A stretch of DNA of 64,000 nucleotides from Faecalibacterium prausnitzii (GTDB taxonomy: Bacteria; Bacillota; Clostridia; Oscillospirales; Ruminococcaceae), in assembly GCF_003287495.1 (NCBI RefSeq), contig NZ_PRLE01000001.1, positions 186,001-250,000 on the forward strand, written 5' to 3'. Shown one piece after another: positions 55,373-64,000 of this stretch (position 1 is its first letter; every line of letters starts with the position of its first letter). A model generated the notes under the pieces. It was not told where the DNA came from and did no database searches. It saw only the letters and a list, made by a program, of their open reading frames with translations. Position numbers and translations under genes: made by a program.

Positions 55373-56890
55373 TTAGACTTTGCCGCCGTGCAGCTCCGCG
55401 TACATGCGGGAGCGACACTCCGCCACAGCCGGGGTCATGTTGACATAGTGCTTGTGGGGGCACTCGATGCGCAGCTCGGTTTCCCAGGTCTCCTCGGTGA
55501 GCTGCTGGGCAATGTAAGCTTTCTTCTCCGCGATGGAGGGCAGCTCAATGGCCAGCTCGCCGTTCAGGATATGGGGCACCAGCAGCTGTTTGACCCTGGT
55601 GGGGGTGATGGTGATGGTGCGCTCGATGGCATCCGGGTCCAGGTTGACCATCGTCACGGGCTTGCCGGCCTCAATGACCTCGCCATCCATGGCGATCAGG
55701 TCGCACTGTGCCTGGCCGTTCTCATCGTAGAGTCGCCAGGGCATCTTCTTGCCGGGGATGATGGCCTTACTGGCGGAATCAGAGCACTTCATCTTGGGCT
55801 GATAGCTGCCATCCGCCTGCTTGACGGCCACCAGCTTGTACACGCCGCCGAACACGGGGTCGGAAGCCGAGGTGATCAGGTTTTCGCCCACGCCGTAAGA
55901 ATCAAAGTGGGCGTGCTCATACAGCTCCATGTTGGCGATCTTTTTCTCATCCAGACCGTTGGAAGCTACCAGCTTGATATAGGGCTTGCCAGCTGCGTCC
56001 AGCGCCTTGCGCAGCCGCTTGGAGCCGCGGGCCAGGTCGCCGGAATCGATGCGGGCGCTCTTGACACGGCGGTTGGGGTCATTGGGATATTTCTCAATGA
56101 GGTAGTCGTCCAGCTTGATGAGGTTGGGCAGACCGCTCTCCATAATGTTGTAGGTATCCAGCAGCAGGCTGACAGAATCCGGGTAGGTATCCGCAAAAGC
56201 CTTGAACGCGTCAAACTCCGTCGGGAAGAACTCGATGAAGCTGTGTGCCACGGTGCCCACGGCCTTGACATCCGAACCATACTTCATCTCGGCCAGACAG
56301 TTGGCCGTGCCAATGCAGCCGCCCAGAACCGCCGCATAAGCGCCATCGTTGCCGGCGCTCTCGCCCTGTGCACGGCGGGTGCCGAATTCCATCACGCTGC
56401 GGGGGGTGTGAGTGTTCAGGCCCACCACGCGAGTGGCCTTGGTGGTGATGAGGCTGTGGAAGTTCATGGTCTGCAGCAGGTAAGTCTCAATGAGGATGGC
56501 ACCCACCAGGTCGCACTCAATGCGGACCATCTGGACATGGGGGTAGCAGACCGTGCCCTCCGGCAGGGCGTACATATCGCCTTTCCAGCGGTAGGTGCGC
56601 AGGTAATTGCAGAATTCCTCGCTCATACCCTTGGTGCGCAGCCACTGGATGTCCTGCTCATTGAAGTGATAGTTGAGCAGGAAGCGGGTCAGCTTGCGCT
56701 GGCCGGCGCTGATGGAATAGCCCATATTGTCCGGGTTCTTGCGGAAGAACATATCGAACACGAGGGTAGTATCCTTGAAGCCGTTCAAAAACAGGCAATT
56801 GGCCATCGTGAACTCATAAAAATCCACGACCATTGCGGGGTTATCATAATCTTCGTCCGGAATGTACGGAACAACTTTGATCTCTTCCAT
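55373..56890 (-). CDS. pncB: Nicotinate phosphoribosyltransferase
   Basis: The product is 505 aa. It converts nicotinate and PRPP to nicotinate mononucleotide for NAD salvage. VVDFYEFTMANCLFLNG, FRKNPDNMGYSISAG, TTKATRVVGLNTHTPRSVMEFGTRRAQG and RIDSGDLARGSKRLRKALDAAG (the PRPP-site region) match the long bacterial family. YLIEKYPN and NTYNIMESGLPN complete the fold. Its own promoter has a perfect palindrome at the transcript start (56997-57012). The gene is monocistronic. Confidence 0.93.
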   Translation of the reverse strand: MEEIKVVPYIPDEDYDNPAMVVDFYEFTMANCLFLNGFKDTTLVFDMFFRKNPDNMGYSISAGQRKLTRFLLNYHFNEQDIQWLRTKGMSEEFCNYLRTYRWKGDMYALPEGTVCYPHVQMVRIECDLVGAILIETYLLQTMNFHSLITTKATRVVGLNTHTPRSVMEFGTRRAQGESAGNDGAYAAVLGGCIGTANCLAEMKYGSDVKAVGTVAHSFIEFFPTEFDAFKAFADTYPDSVSLLLDTYNIMESGLPNLIKLDDYLIEKYPNDPNRRVKSARIDSGDLARGSKRLRKALDAAGKPYIKLVASNGLDEKKIANMELYEHAHFDSYGVGENLITSASDPVFGGVYKLVAVKQADGSYQPKMKCSDSASKAIIPGKKMPWRLYDENGQAQCDLIAMDGEVIEAGKPVTMVNLDPDAIERTITITPTRVKQLLVPHILNGELAIELPSIAEKKAYIAQQLTEETWETELRIECPHKHYVNMTPAVAECRSRMYAELHGGKV

Positions 56891-56996
56891 GGGGGTTTCC
56901 TCTCTTTTTTCTCCATCCGGCAGGATACCGCGCGGTCCTACCGCCTGAAAAACTTCCCGGGACGCCGCGCAGAGGGCTGGCCGGGCGTGTGATCTG

Positions 56997-57051
56997 CCCT
57001 GTCATGACAGGGTGTTGGTAACACTATAGCATGGTTTTTGGCCCGGTGCAA
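56997..57051 (-). promoter_or_regulatory. pncB promoter and palindromic operator
   Basis: TTGCAC (57051-57046), 17 bases, TATAGT (57028-57023). CCCTGTCATGACAGGG (56997-57012) is a perfect 16-base palindrome just downstream of the expected start, a position typical of NAD-pathway repressors. Which regulator binds is not known. Confidence 0.65.
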
Positions 57052-57116
57052 GGCCTTTTGTAAAAAAGGGACTGTGGTTCGGTAAAATCTTTTTGCTGTC
57101 ACAGCCAGAAGATACA

Positions 57117-57152
57117 AAAAAGCTGCCCGGCGGCAGTGTGCCGGGCAGCTTT
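57117..57152 (-). terminator. guaB terminator
   Basis: AGCTGCCCGGC pairs with GCCGGGCAGCT around GGCAGTGT, followed by TTTTTT on the minus strand, 18 bases after the guaB stop. Confidence 0.9.
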
Positions 57153-57169
57153 GCGTCTTTCAAATTTTA

Positions 57170-58684
57170 TCAGCCGTTGATGATGCTGGGGGTGGCGTTC
57201 TTCAGCATAACGTCATGGCTGCCGCCCTCCACGATGGAGGTGGAGGAAACGACGGTCAGCTTGGCTTTCTGCTGCAGCTCGGGGATGGAGAGGGCACCGC
57301 AGTTGCACATGGTGCTCTTGACCTTGTACAGGGTGGTCTGGACACCGTCAGCCAGCGGGCCGGCATACGGAACATAGCTGTCCACGCCCTCTTCAAAGCT
57401 CAGCTTGGTGGAGCCGCCCAGGTCATAGCGCTGCCAGTTGCGGGCACGGTTGGAACCCTCGCCCCAGTACTCTTTCATATACTGGCCGTTGATGCGGACC
57501 TTGTTCGTGGGGCTCTCGTCGAAACGGGCAAAGTAGCGGCCCAGCATGACGAAGTCCGCGCCCATAGCCAGAGCCAGGGTGATGTGATAATCGTGGACGA
57601 TGCCGCCATCGGAGCAGATGGGCACATAGATGCCGGTCTCCTTGAAGTACTCGTCACGGGCCTTGGCGACCTCGATGACAGCAGTGGCCTGGCCGCGGCC
57701 AATGCCCTTGGTCTCGCGGGTGATGCAGATGGAGCCGCCGCCAATGCCGATCTTGACAAAGTCCGCGCCGGCCTTGGCCAGGAAGCGGAAGCCCTCGGCG
57801 TCCACGACATTGCCTGCACCGACTTTCACGGTGTCGCCGTAGTGCTCACGGATCCAGCCGATGGTGCGGCTCTGCCACTCGGAGTAGCCCTCGGAGGAGT
57901 CGATGCAGAGGACGTCCACACCGGCCTCGACCAGTGCGGGCACGCGCTCGGCATAATCGCGGGTGTTGATGCCAGCGCCGACCACATAGCTCTTGTTGGC
58001 ATCCAGCAGCTCGTTGGCGTTCTTCTTGTGGGAATCGTAGTCCTTGCGGAAGACCATATACACCAGGTTGCCCTCAGCGTCCACCAGCGGCAGGGTGTTG
58101 ATCTTGTTATCCCAGATGATGTTGTTGCAGTCGTGCAGAGAGGTGTTCTCCGGAGCAGTGACCAGCTTCTCGATGGGGGTCATGAACGTGGTGACGGAGG
58201 CGTCATCGGGGGTGTGGTTGACGCGGTAATCACGAGAAGCCACAATGCCCAGCAGCTTGCCGTTGGGGGTGCCGTCGGCGGTGATGGCGATGGTGGAGTG
58301 GCCGGTGCGGGCTTTCAGCTCCAGCACGTCGTGCAGGGTGGCAGTGGGAGCCAGGTTGGAGTCGGAGACGACATAACCAGCCTTGTAGCTCTTGACGCGG
58401 CGGACCATGGCAGCCTCGTTCTCAATGCTCTGAGAGCCGTAAATAAACGAAACACCGCCCTGGCGTGCCAGTGCAATGGCCAGCTTATCGCCGGAGACAG
58501 ACTGCATGATGGCGCTGATCATGGGGATATTCATTTCCAGCGGGCACTTCTCCTCGCCCTTGCGGTACTTGACCAGCGGGGTCTTCAGGCTGACAGCCGT
58601 AGGAACGTTTTCTGCGGAGGAATAGCCCGGCACCAGCAGGTACTCGCCAAAGGTGCGGGAAGGTTCTTCATAAAAATAAGCCAT
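57170..58684 (-). CDS. guaB: IMP dehydrogenase
   Basis: The product is 504 aa. It oxidises IMP to XMP, the first step to GMP. The barrel begins with [28 protein letters not shown]. Two CBS domains follow (about 100-220, with [30 protein letters not shown]). [43 protein letters not shown] (catalytic Cys) and [11 protein letters not shown] follow. Full length for the bacterial enzyme. Two promoters may serve it: TTGCCG/TATAGA close by (58796-58774), and read-through from the small RNA unit. Confidence 0.95.
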   Translation of the reverse strand: MAYFYEEPSRTFGEYLLVPGYSSAENVPTAVSLKTPLVKYRKGEEKCPLEMNIPMISAIMQSVSGDKLAIALARQGGVSFIYGSQSIENEAAMVRRVKSYKAGYVVSDSNLAPTATLHDVLELKARTGHSTIAITADGTPNGKLLGIVASRDYRVNHTPDDASVTTFMTPIEKLVTAPENTSLHDCNNIIWDNKINTLPLVDAEGNLVYMVFRKDYDSHKKNANELLDANKSYVVGAGINTRDYAERVPALVEAGVDVLCIDSSEGYSEWQSRTIGWIREHYGDTVKVGAGNVVDAEGFRFLAKAGADFVKIGIGGGSICITRETKGIGRGQATAVIEVAKARDEYFKETGIYVPICSDGGIVHDYHITLALAMGADFVMLGRYFARFDESPTNKVRINGQYMKEYWGEGSNRARNWQRYDLGGSTKLSFEEGVDSYVPYAGPLADGVQTTLYKVKSTMCNCGALSIPELQQKAKLTVVSSTSIVEGGSHDVMLKNATPSIING

Positions 58685-58773
58685 ATTCTAAATCTCCTTT
58701 TTCTCTCATTGCAGCCCGTCAGGACAACAAATCCTTTTCACTTACAAAGCTTGTAACATGCTCAAAATGATTG

Positions 58774-58801
58774 TCTATATCATATCACAAAAGCCCGGCA
58801 A
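58774..58801 (-). promoter_or_regulatory. guaB promoter
   Basis: TTGCCG (58801-58796), 16 bases, TATAGA (58779-58774). A TTACAA-AGC-TTGTAA inverted repeat lies in the leader at 58742-58756. No purine riboswitch was seen. Confidence 0.6.
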
Positions 58802-58915
58802 ATACAAAACAAACTTTATAAAACCAAGCCAGAGAAAAACAGACATTTTGTATAGAGAATTTGCCGCAAAGTCACACTTTATTTTGGAAATGCTGGCCGA
58901 TCTCTTAAATTCAGG

Positions 58916-59107
58916 GTGCAAAAAAGCTCATCCCTGTTTCAGGATGAGCTTTTTTGCACACGAAGCGAGATACCGCCTGTGCGGTGCGGGGGACTGTCAG
59001 CTGTGAAGGAGAACAGCCGGAGGAGGAAGCGCCCGACACCCGGTATCTCTTTAAAAACAAGAAGAAAAAGATTTCATGAACCAGAAAGGCGTCGCATTCC
59101 TTTCTGT
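58916..59107 (-). ncRNA. Candidate small RNA with anti-Shine-Dalgarno loops
   Basis: On the minus strand a TTGCAA-17-TACAAT promoter (59142-59114) would start a transcript near 59107. It is about 190 nt long and ends at an 18-base-pair terminator (58916-58933 with 58942-58959) followed by T residues. Inside, GAGATACCG and CGGTATCTC (58967-58975, 59041-59049) close a domain. Its loops contain CTTCCTCCTCC (59029-59019) and TTCTCCTTC (59013-59005), complementary to GGAGG ribosome sites. Nearer the start, AGAAAGG pairs with CCTTTCT, with a 7-codon ORF between. It may be a trans-acting sRNA or a guaB leader. It was not identified as SRP or 6S RNA. Confidence 0.55.
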
Positions 59108-59113
59108 AACTAT

Positions 59114-59142
59114 ATTGTAACTCTTTGCGTCGGATTTTGCAA
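59114..59142 (-). promoter_or_regulatory. Promoter of the candidate small RNA
   Basis: TTGCAA (59142-59137), a 17-base spacer, TACAAT (59119-59114). It lies in an AT-rich gap after the thioesterase gene and reads leftward. Confidence 0.72.
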
Positions 59143-59199
59143 GAGCTTTTTGTAATTTTTCTGTAATTTCTTTTTTATTTTTTTGTAATCAGTCCCGGT

Positions 59200-59934
59200 T
59201 TATGCTTCCGGTGCCTCAAATTCCAGGTAGCACTCAAAAGCGGCGTGCTCTTCCCTGCGGCCCACCACATACCAGCCCTGCTCCACCGGGGCATAAAAGA
59301 CCGCCATCTTCTCCCCCATCGGCACCTCGCGGTGATACTTGATGGAGAAAAATTTCAGCTCCCGCGTCCGCCACACTTCCAGCGGGATGGCGTCGCAGGC
59401 AATGTCCAGATAGAGCGCGTTGTTGATGTGGCCGTTCAGATCGCACAGGGCGTAATGGGCTACCCACTCCCCCGCGGGCTGCAAGTCCTTGCTCTTGTGC
59501 ACCAGTTGAGGCAGCTCCTCGGGCAGTTCTTCGTTCTGGAAGCCCTCGGTCTCCCAGCCGGGGGCTCGCTGGATGCGCTCCGTGTCCGTATCCACCAGCA
59601 TCCAGCGGCAATCCACCAGCGCCAGACGGTTTCCCTCCGTGTCGTTCAGGATGGTCAGGCGCTTCATGGAACCTTTTTTGAACACCTCACAGGCCGTGGT
59701 CAGGGTGAATTTTTCCGCCCGCATGGGACGCCGGGTGATCTGCACTGCCGTTTTTGCCACCAGAAAGGCACTGTGATGCTCCGTGAAGAACTGGCGGTCC
59801 ATACCGTAAGCCCGGGCATGGTCGGCGGAGACCTGCTCCACATACCGCAGCAGGGCGCTGGGCTTGAGCTGGCGGCGGAAATCGCTGTCACCATCCAGCG
59901 CGGTCATCGTCTCTGAATATTCTCTGCGTTCCAT
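59200..59934 (-). CDS. Acyl-ACP thioesterase
   Basis: The product is 244 aa from the ATG with AAAGGA upstream; the longer frame overlaps the terminator region. LKPSALLRYVEQVSADHARAYG at the N terminus and ALCDLNGHINNALYLDIACDAI in the second hot-dog domain are the family motifs (N-x-H-x-N-N). It releases fatty acids from acyl carrier protein. Length and double hot-dog layout match the bacterial FatA/B-like family of gut Firmicutes. Chain-length preference cannot be read from sequence. Confidence 0.9.
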   Translation of the reverse strand: MERREYSETMTALDGDSDFRRQLKPSALLRYVEQVSADHARAYGMDRQFFTEHHSAFLVAKTAVQITRRPMRAEKFTLTTACEVFKKGSMKRLTILNDTEGNRLALVDCRWMLVDTDTERIQRAPGWETEGFQNEELPEELPQLVHKSKDLQPAGEWVAHYALCDLNGHINNALYLDIACDAIPLEVWRTRELKFFSIKYHREVPMGEKMAVFYAPVEQGWYVVGRREEHAAFECYLEFEAPEA

Positions 59935-59967
59935 TGGTTTTCCTTTCTCTTTGCAAAACCCGAAAAC

Positions 59968-59995
59968 AGGCTGCGCTTTTTGCAGCGCAGCCTGT
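59968..59995 (-). terminator. potABCD operon terminator
   Basis: ACAGGCTGCGCT pairs with AGCGCAGCCTGT around GCAAAA, with TTTTC following on the minus strand, after the potD stop at 60015. Confidence 0.85.
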
Positions 59996-60014
59996 AAAAA
60001 TAGGGGTCTTTGAA

Positions 60015-61256
60015 TCAGTACATGTTTCGGCTGCGGCGGCGGACCTTGCGCCAGATATTGAAGCAGGCCAGTGCCACCATCGCCGTGAGCAGCAGCAGGA
60101 ACAGATAGCCGCTGCCGCCCTCGTTGTAGCTCTTCATCTCGCTCCACTTGACGTCCAGCTCATTGTTGACTTCGTCGCTGAGGGCAGTGAAGACTTTCTC
60201 CTTGGCCTCGACCTCTTCCGGCGGGAACGCGATCTCGCTGTCCGCCAGATCTTCGTCCAGGATCTCGCGCACGGACTCCATAGGGGTAGTATACCCAATA
60301 TACTCCGCGTTTGCCTTGCCAATATCCGGTTCGCACATGAAGTTGATGAACATTTCAGCCGCTTCCTTGTGCTCGCTGGTCGCGGGGATGCACATGCTGT
60401 CCACGGAAAGCACGCTGCCCTCCTCCGGGAAGACCCAGGCCAGATCCGGGTTGTCGTCGATCATGGTGATGGCGTCGCCGGAATAATAGACACCGATGGC
60501 TGCCTCGCCGCCGATCATCTTATCAAAGATCTCGTCCATGACGTAGGCCTGCACCAGGGGCTTCTGAGCCTTGAGTTCTTCCACCACTTCATCCACTTCT
60601 TCGGTGGAGTCCGGGTTGATGCTCTTCCCTGCTTTGAACGCGGCAATGGCATAGGCATCGCGGCTATTGTTGAACATCAGGATATTGCCCGCATACTGGG
60701 GGTCCCACAGGTCGGCCCAGCTGGTGGGGGCTTTGTCCACCATGGTGGTGTTGTAGATGATGCCCGTGGTGCAGAGCATGTAGGGTACGGTGTAGGCGTT
60801 TTCCGGGTCGTAATCCGCGTTGCGGTACACCTCGTCGATATTCTGGAAATTGGGGATGTTGTCGTAATTAAGGGGCATCAGCATCCCCTCCGCGATCATC
60901 TTGGCCGCCATATAGTCCGAGGGCACGATGACGTCATAATTGGCTGCGCCGGATTTCAGCTTGGCATACATCGACTCGTTGGAATCGAACGTGGTGTAAT
61001 TGACTTTGATGCCCGTCAGCTTTTCAAAATCAGACACCACATCCTCGCTGTCGTCCGAGCCATTGGAGATATACTCACCCCAGTTGTAGACGTTCAGGGT
61101 CATGTTCTGGCCCTTGAAGCGGGTCCAGTCGTAATCATCGGAGACGGAAACGTCCTCTGTCACCTCAATGGAACCAGCAGCCATGGCCGGCGCCGCCATG
61201 CTGAGGGTCAGGGCAGCCGTCAGGGCCAGCACGCTCAGGCGTTTCAGCAGTTTCAT
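60015..61256 (-). CDS. potD: Spermidine/putrescine-binding protein PotD with C-terminal membrane anchor
   Basis: The product is 413 aa. A signal-like N terminus (LSVLALTAALTLSMAAPAMAAG) ends in Ala-x-Ala with no lipobox Cys. The mature part has the polyamine-binding fold: NVYNWGEYISNGSDDSEDVVSDFEKLTGIKVNY, TFDSNESMYAKLKSG, YDVIVPSDYMAAKMI, TVPYMLCTTGIIYN and WADLWDPQYAGN. At the end GYLFLLLLTAMVALACFNIW is a membrane helix followed by a basic tail (RKVRRRSRN), which would fix the protein to the cell. It is the last gene of potABCD, overlapping potC by four bases. Confidence 0.92.
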   Translation of the reverse strand: MKLLKRLSVLALTAALTLSMAAPAMAAGSIEVTEDVSVSDDYDWTRFKGQNMTLNVYNWGEYISNGSDDSEDVVSDFEKLTGIKVNYTTFDSNESMYAKLKSGAANYDVIVPSDYMAAKMIAEGMLMPLNYDNIPNFQNIDEVYRNADYDPENAYTVPYMLCTTGIIYNTTMVDKAPTSWADLWDPQYAGNILMFNNSRDAYAIAAFKAGKSINPDSTEEVDEVVEELKAQKPLVQAYVMDEIFDKMIGGEAAIGVYYSGDAITMIDDNPDLAWVFPEEGSVLSVDSMCIPATSEHKEAAEMFINFMCEPDIGKANAEYIGYTTPMESVREILDEDLADSEIAFPPEEVEAKEKVFTALSDEVNNELDVKWSEMKSYNEGGSGYLFLLLLTAMVALACFNIWRKVRRRSRNMY

Positions 61257-62101
61257 ACGGCGTCGCCCCCTCTCAGCGCTCTCTGATCCTTGCGATACTC
61301 ACGGCTCTCCATGGCGTTGGAGAGGAGGATGATGCCCAGGATGACCACAAACATGATGGTGGACAGCGCATAGATCTCCGGGCTGACCTTTTTACGGGTC
61401 ATGGAGTAGATGGCAATGGGCAGGGTCTCCACGGTGCCGCAGTTGAAGTAGGAGATCATGAAATCATCAATGGAATAGGTCAGGCAGATGAGGAACGCCG
61501 ACAGGATCGCCGGGCTGATCTCGGGCAGGATGACCTTGAAGAATGCCTGCTTTGGGTCGCAGCCCAGATCCAGCGCTGCCTCATACAGCCGGAGATCCAG
61601 CTGCTTGAGCTTGGGCGTCACGTTGAAGATGACGTACGGCACGTTGAACGCAATGTGCGCGATGAGCAGCGTGGGCAGACCCATGATGGTATCGGGCAGG
61701 AAGTCCACCCCTTCGGTAAAGCGCTGGTATGCCACAAACAGCAGCATGAGCGAGATGCCGGTGATGATCTCCGGGTTGACCACCGGGATATAGGTGATGT
61801 TCGTCACCACCAGGCGGCTTTTGCGGCCCATGGAGGCAATCCCCAGAGAGGCTGCCGTGCCCAGCACCGTGGCAATGACCGCCGAGATCAGGGCCACCTC
61901 AATGGACACCCAGAGGGCGTGCAGGATGGCGGAGTTATGGAACAGACTGGCGTACCATTTAAAGGTAAAGCCCGTAAACAGCGCGTAGCCCTTGCTCTGG
62001 TTGAAGCTGAACACGATCATATAGGCGATGGGCAGATACATGAAGCAGAAGAACAGGATGACGTAGGCGCGCTGCATCAGACGCAGATGTTTCGTTTTCA
62101 T
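61253..62101 (-). CDS. potC: Spermidine/putrescine ABC permease PotC
   Basis: The product is 282 aa with six membrane helices. EAALDLGCDPKQAFFKVILPEISPAILSAF is the EAA loop that contacts the ATPase. It is the second permease of the polyamine importer; the family pairs PotB and PotC. The start codon overlaps the potB stop (TGATG), and it overlaps potD by four bases, showing tight coupling. Confidence 0.94.
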   Translation of the reverse strand: MKTKHLRLMQRAYVILFFCFMYLPIAYMIVFSFNQSKGYALFTGFTFKWYASLFHNSAILHALWVSIEVALISAVIATVLGTAASLGIASMGRKSRLVVTNITYIPVVNPEIITGISLMLLFVAYQRFTEGVDFLPDTIMGLPTLLIAHIAFNVPYVIFNVTPKLKQLDLRLYEAALDLGCDPKQAFFKVILPEISPAILSAFLICLTYSIDDFMISYFNCGTVETLPIAIYSMTRKKVSPEIYALSTIMFVVILGIILLSNAMESREYRKDQRALRGGDAV

Positions 62102-62919
62102 CAGGACACACCCTCCATCTCATCCTCGTCAAAGCTCGAGGTAAAGCTCATGCAGAGCAGGACAATGATCATCAGCACCAGGCTCATGGCCGAGCCGACG
62201 TTGAGGTTGTAGCTGTTGCCCAGGAACTGCATCTCGATCAGGTCGCCGATGAGCAGGTTGGAGCCGCCGCCCAGCATCCGGCTGATGACGAATGTGGACA
62301 CCGCCGGGACAAACACCATGGTGATGCCCGTGCTGATGCCGGGCACGCTCATGGGGATGAGCACCCGCACAAGGGTCTTGGTGGTGGAAGCGCCCAGGTC
62401 CTGGGCCGCCTCCACCAGGCTCTGGTCGATCTTGGTCATGCTGGTATACAGCGGCAGGATCATATAGGGCACATAGTTGTACACCATGCCCAGCACCACC
62501 GCGCCGGAGGTATTCAGCATGGTATAGGGTCCCAGGCCAAACAGGCCCAGCACCGCGTTGACGGGGCCATTGACACTCAGCAGGCCCATCCAGGCATAGG
62601 TACGGAGCAGGAAGTTCATCCACATGGGCAGCATGACCAGCATCAACATGATGTGCTGCTTGTTCACCCGCAGGCGGGAGAGGAAGTAGCCCACCGGGAA
62701 CGCAATGACCAGGCAGATGACCGTAGCGATCAGCGCCAGCAGCAGGCTGCGGGCAAACACCGAGCTGTAGCCGCTGATGGACACCAGATTGTCCAGTGTA
62801 AAATGGCCCTCGCTGTCCGTCAGGGCGTAGTACCCCACGATGAACAGCGGCACCACGGTAAACAGTGTCATCCATACAAAGTACGGGTACGCCAGCTTTT
62901 TATCGTAAATCTTCATCAT
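62101..62919 (-). CDS. potB: Spermidine/putrescine ABC permease PotB
   Basis: The product is 272 aa from the ATG eight bases after the potA stop (GAGGGG upstream); the second ATG is also possible. Six membrane helices include YFVWMTLFTVVPLFIVGYYAL at the start. VEAAQDLGASTTKTLVRVLIPMSVPGI is the EAA motif. It forms the channel with PotC. An in-frame extension through potA is spurious. Confidence 0.94.
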   Translation of the reverse strand: MMKIYDKKLAYPYFVWMTLFTVVPLFIVGYYALTDSEGHFTLDNLVSISGYSSVFARSLLLALIATVICLVIAFPVGYFLSRLRVNKQHIMLMLVMLPMWMNFLLRTYAWMGLLSVNGPVNAVLGLFGLGPYTMLNTSGAVVLGMVYNYVPYMILPLYTSMTKIDQSLVEAAQDLGASTTKTLVRVLIPMSVPGISTGITMVFVPAVSTFVISRMLGGGSNLLIGDLIEMQFLGNSYNLNVGSAMSLVLMIIVLLCMSFTSSFDEDEMEGVS

Positions 62920-62926
62920 GGCCGCA

Positions 62927-63973
<1,047 letters not shown>

Positions 63974-64000
63974 AATTCCTTTATCCTCCTTAAACTCAGA

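Noticed and set aside
58916-59049. SRP RNA, 6S RNA or a purine riboswitch before guaB
   Set aside because: The GGAAGGAAGCAG signature of SRP RNA, the central bubble of 6S RNA and the purine aptamer core could not be found.

Overview
The window looks like a chromosome segment of a high-GC gut Firmicute of the Ruminococcaceae/Oscillospiraceae. A Faecalibacterium-like genome is the best guess, from the mix of acyl-ACP thioesterase, CstA, reverse rubrerythrin, potABCD and a partial sporulation gene set. The species assignment is inference. An integrated tailed prophage fills positions 1 to about 25,312 and is cut by the left edge. The remaining 38.7 kb is ordinary chromosome.

Prophage. The integrase (23991-25124) lies beside a tRNA-Thr(CGU) gene, the probable attachment site. 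A divergent switch at about 22.2-22.35 kb has two textbook promoters and a TTACC/GGTAA operator. It separates a rightward lysogeny module (short repressor, an unusual GHxxxYW-repeat membrane protein, an 18-codon ORF, integrase) from a long leftward transcription unit. That unit runs Cro-like and HTH genes, small early genes, an HUH Rep-like gene with a large hairpin in front of it, an ArpU/RinA-like gene, terminase, P22-type portal, a Prp-protease/scaffold fusion, an N4gp56-type capsid protein, connector and propeller-like tail genes, two paralogous ejection-like proteins, and a giant polyvalent protein (HExxH zincin plus MuF-C-like domain) that leaves the window. The gene set is podovirus-like (P22 plan). 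No lysis genes are visible.

Two features of the prophage stand out. First, the Prp-like cysteine protease is fused to the scaffold, and the Prp cleavage motif LQLFA occurs both at the protease/scaffold junction and near the capsid N terminus, so self-processing can be read from the sequence. Second, a family of palindromic repeats, all in one orientation, fills the gaps between late genes, typically from the stop codon of one gene to the Shine-Dalgarno of the next. Further copies lie inside coding sequences with the reading frame kept open.

Chromosome. From left to right: sporulation-family genes ylbJ, yqfC and yqfD; a leftward lon-engB-methyltransferase-hslO operon; ABC-F ATPase, Gx transporter and HAD genes; a surface SGNH hydrolase with a serine-rich tail; a yerC-like regulator; a T-box-controlled cstA; tsf and rpsB; an LTA-synthase-like sulfatase; ylmC; small redox genes (DUF1540, flavodoxin, rubrerythrin); uraA behind a leader-peptide attenuator; a cysteine desulfurase/TtcA-like tRNA thiolation pair; tRNA-Leu(UAA); pncB; guaB; a probable small RNA with C/U-rich anti-Shine-Dalgarno loops; an acyl-ACP thioesterase; and potABCD, in which PotD appears membrane-anchored by a C-terminal helix.
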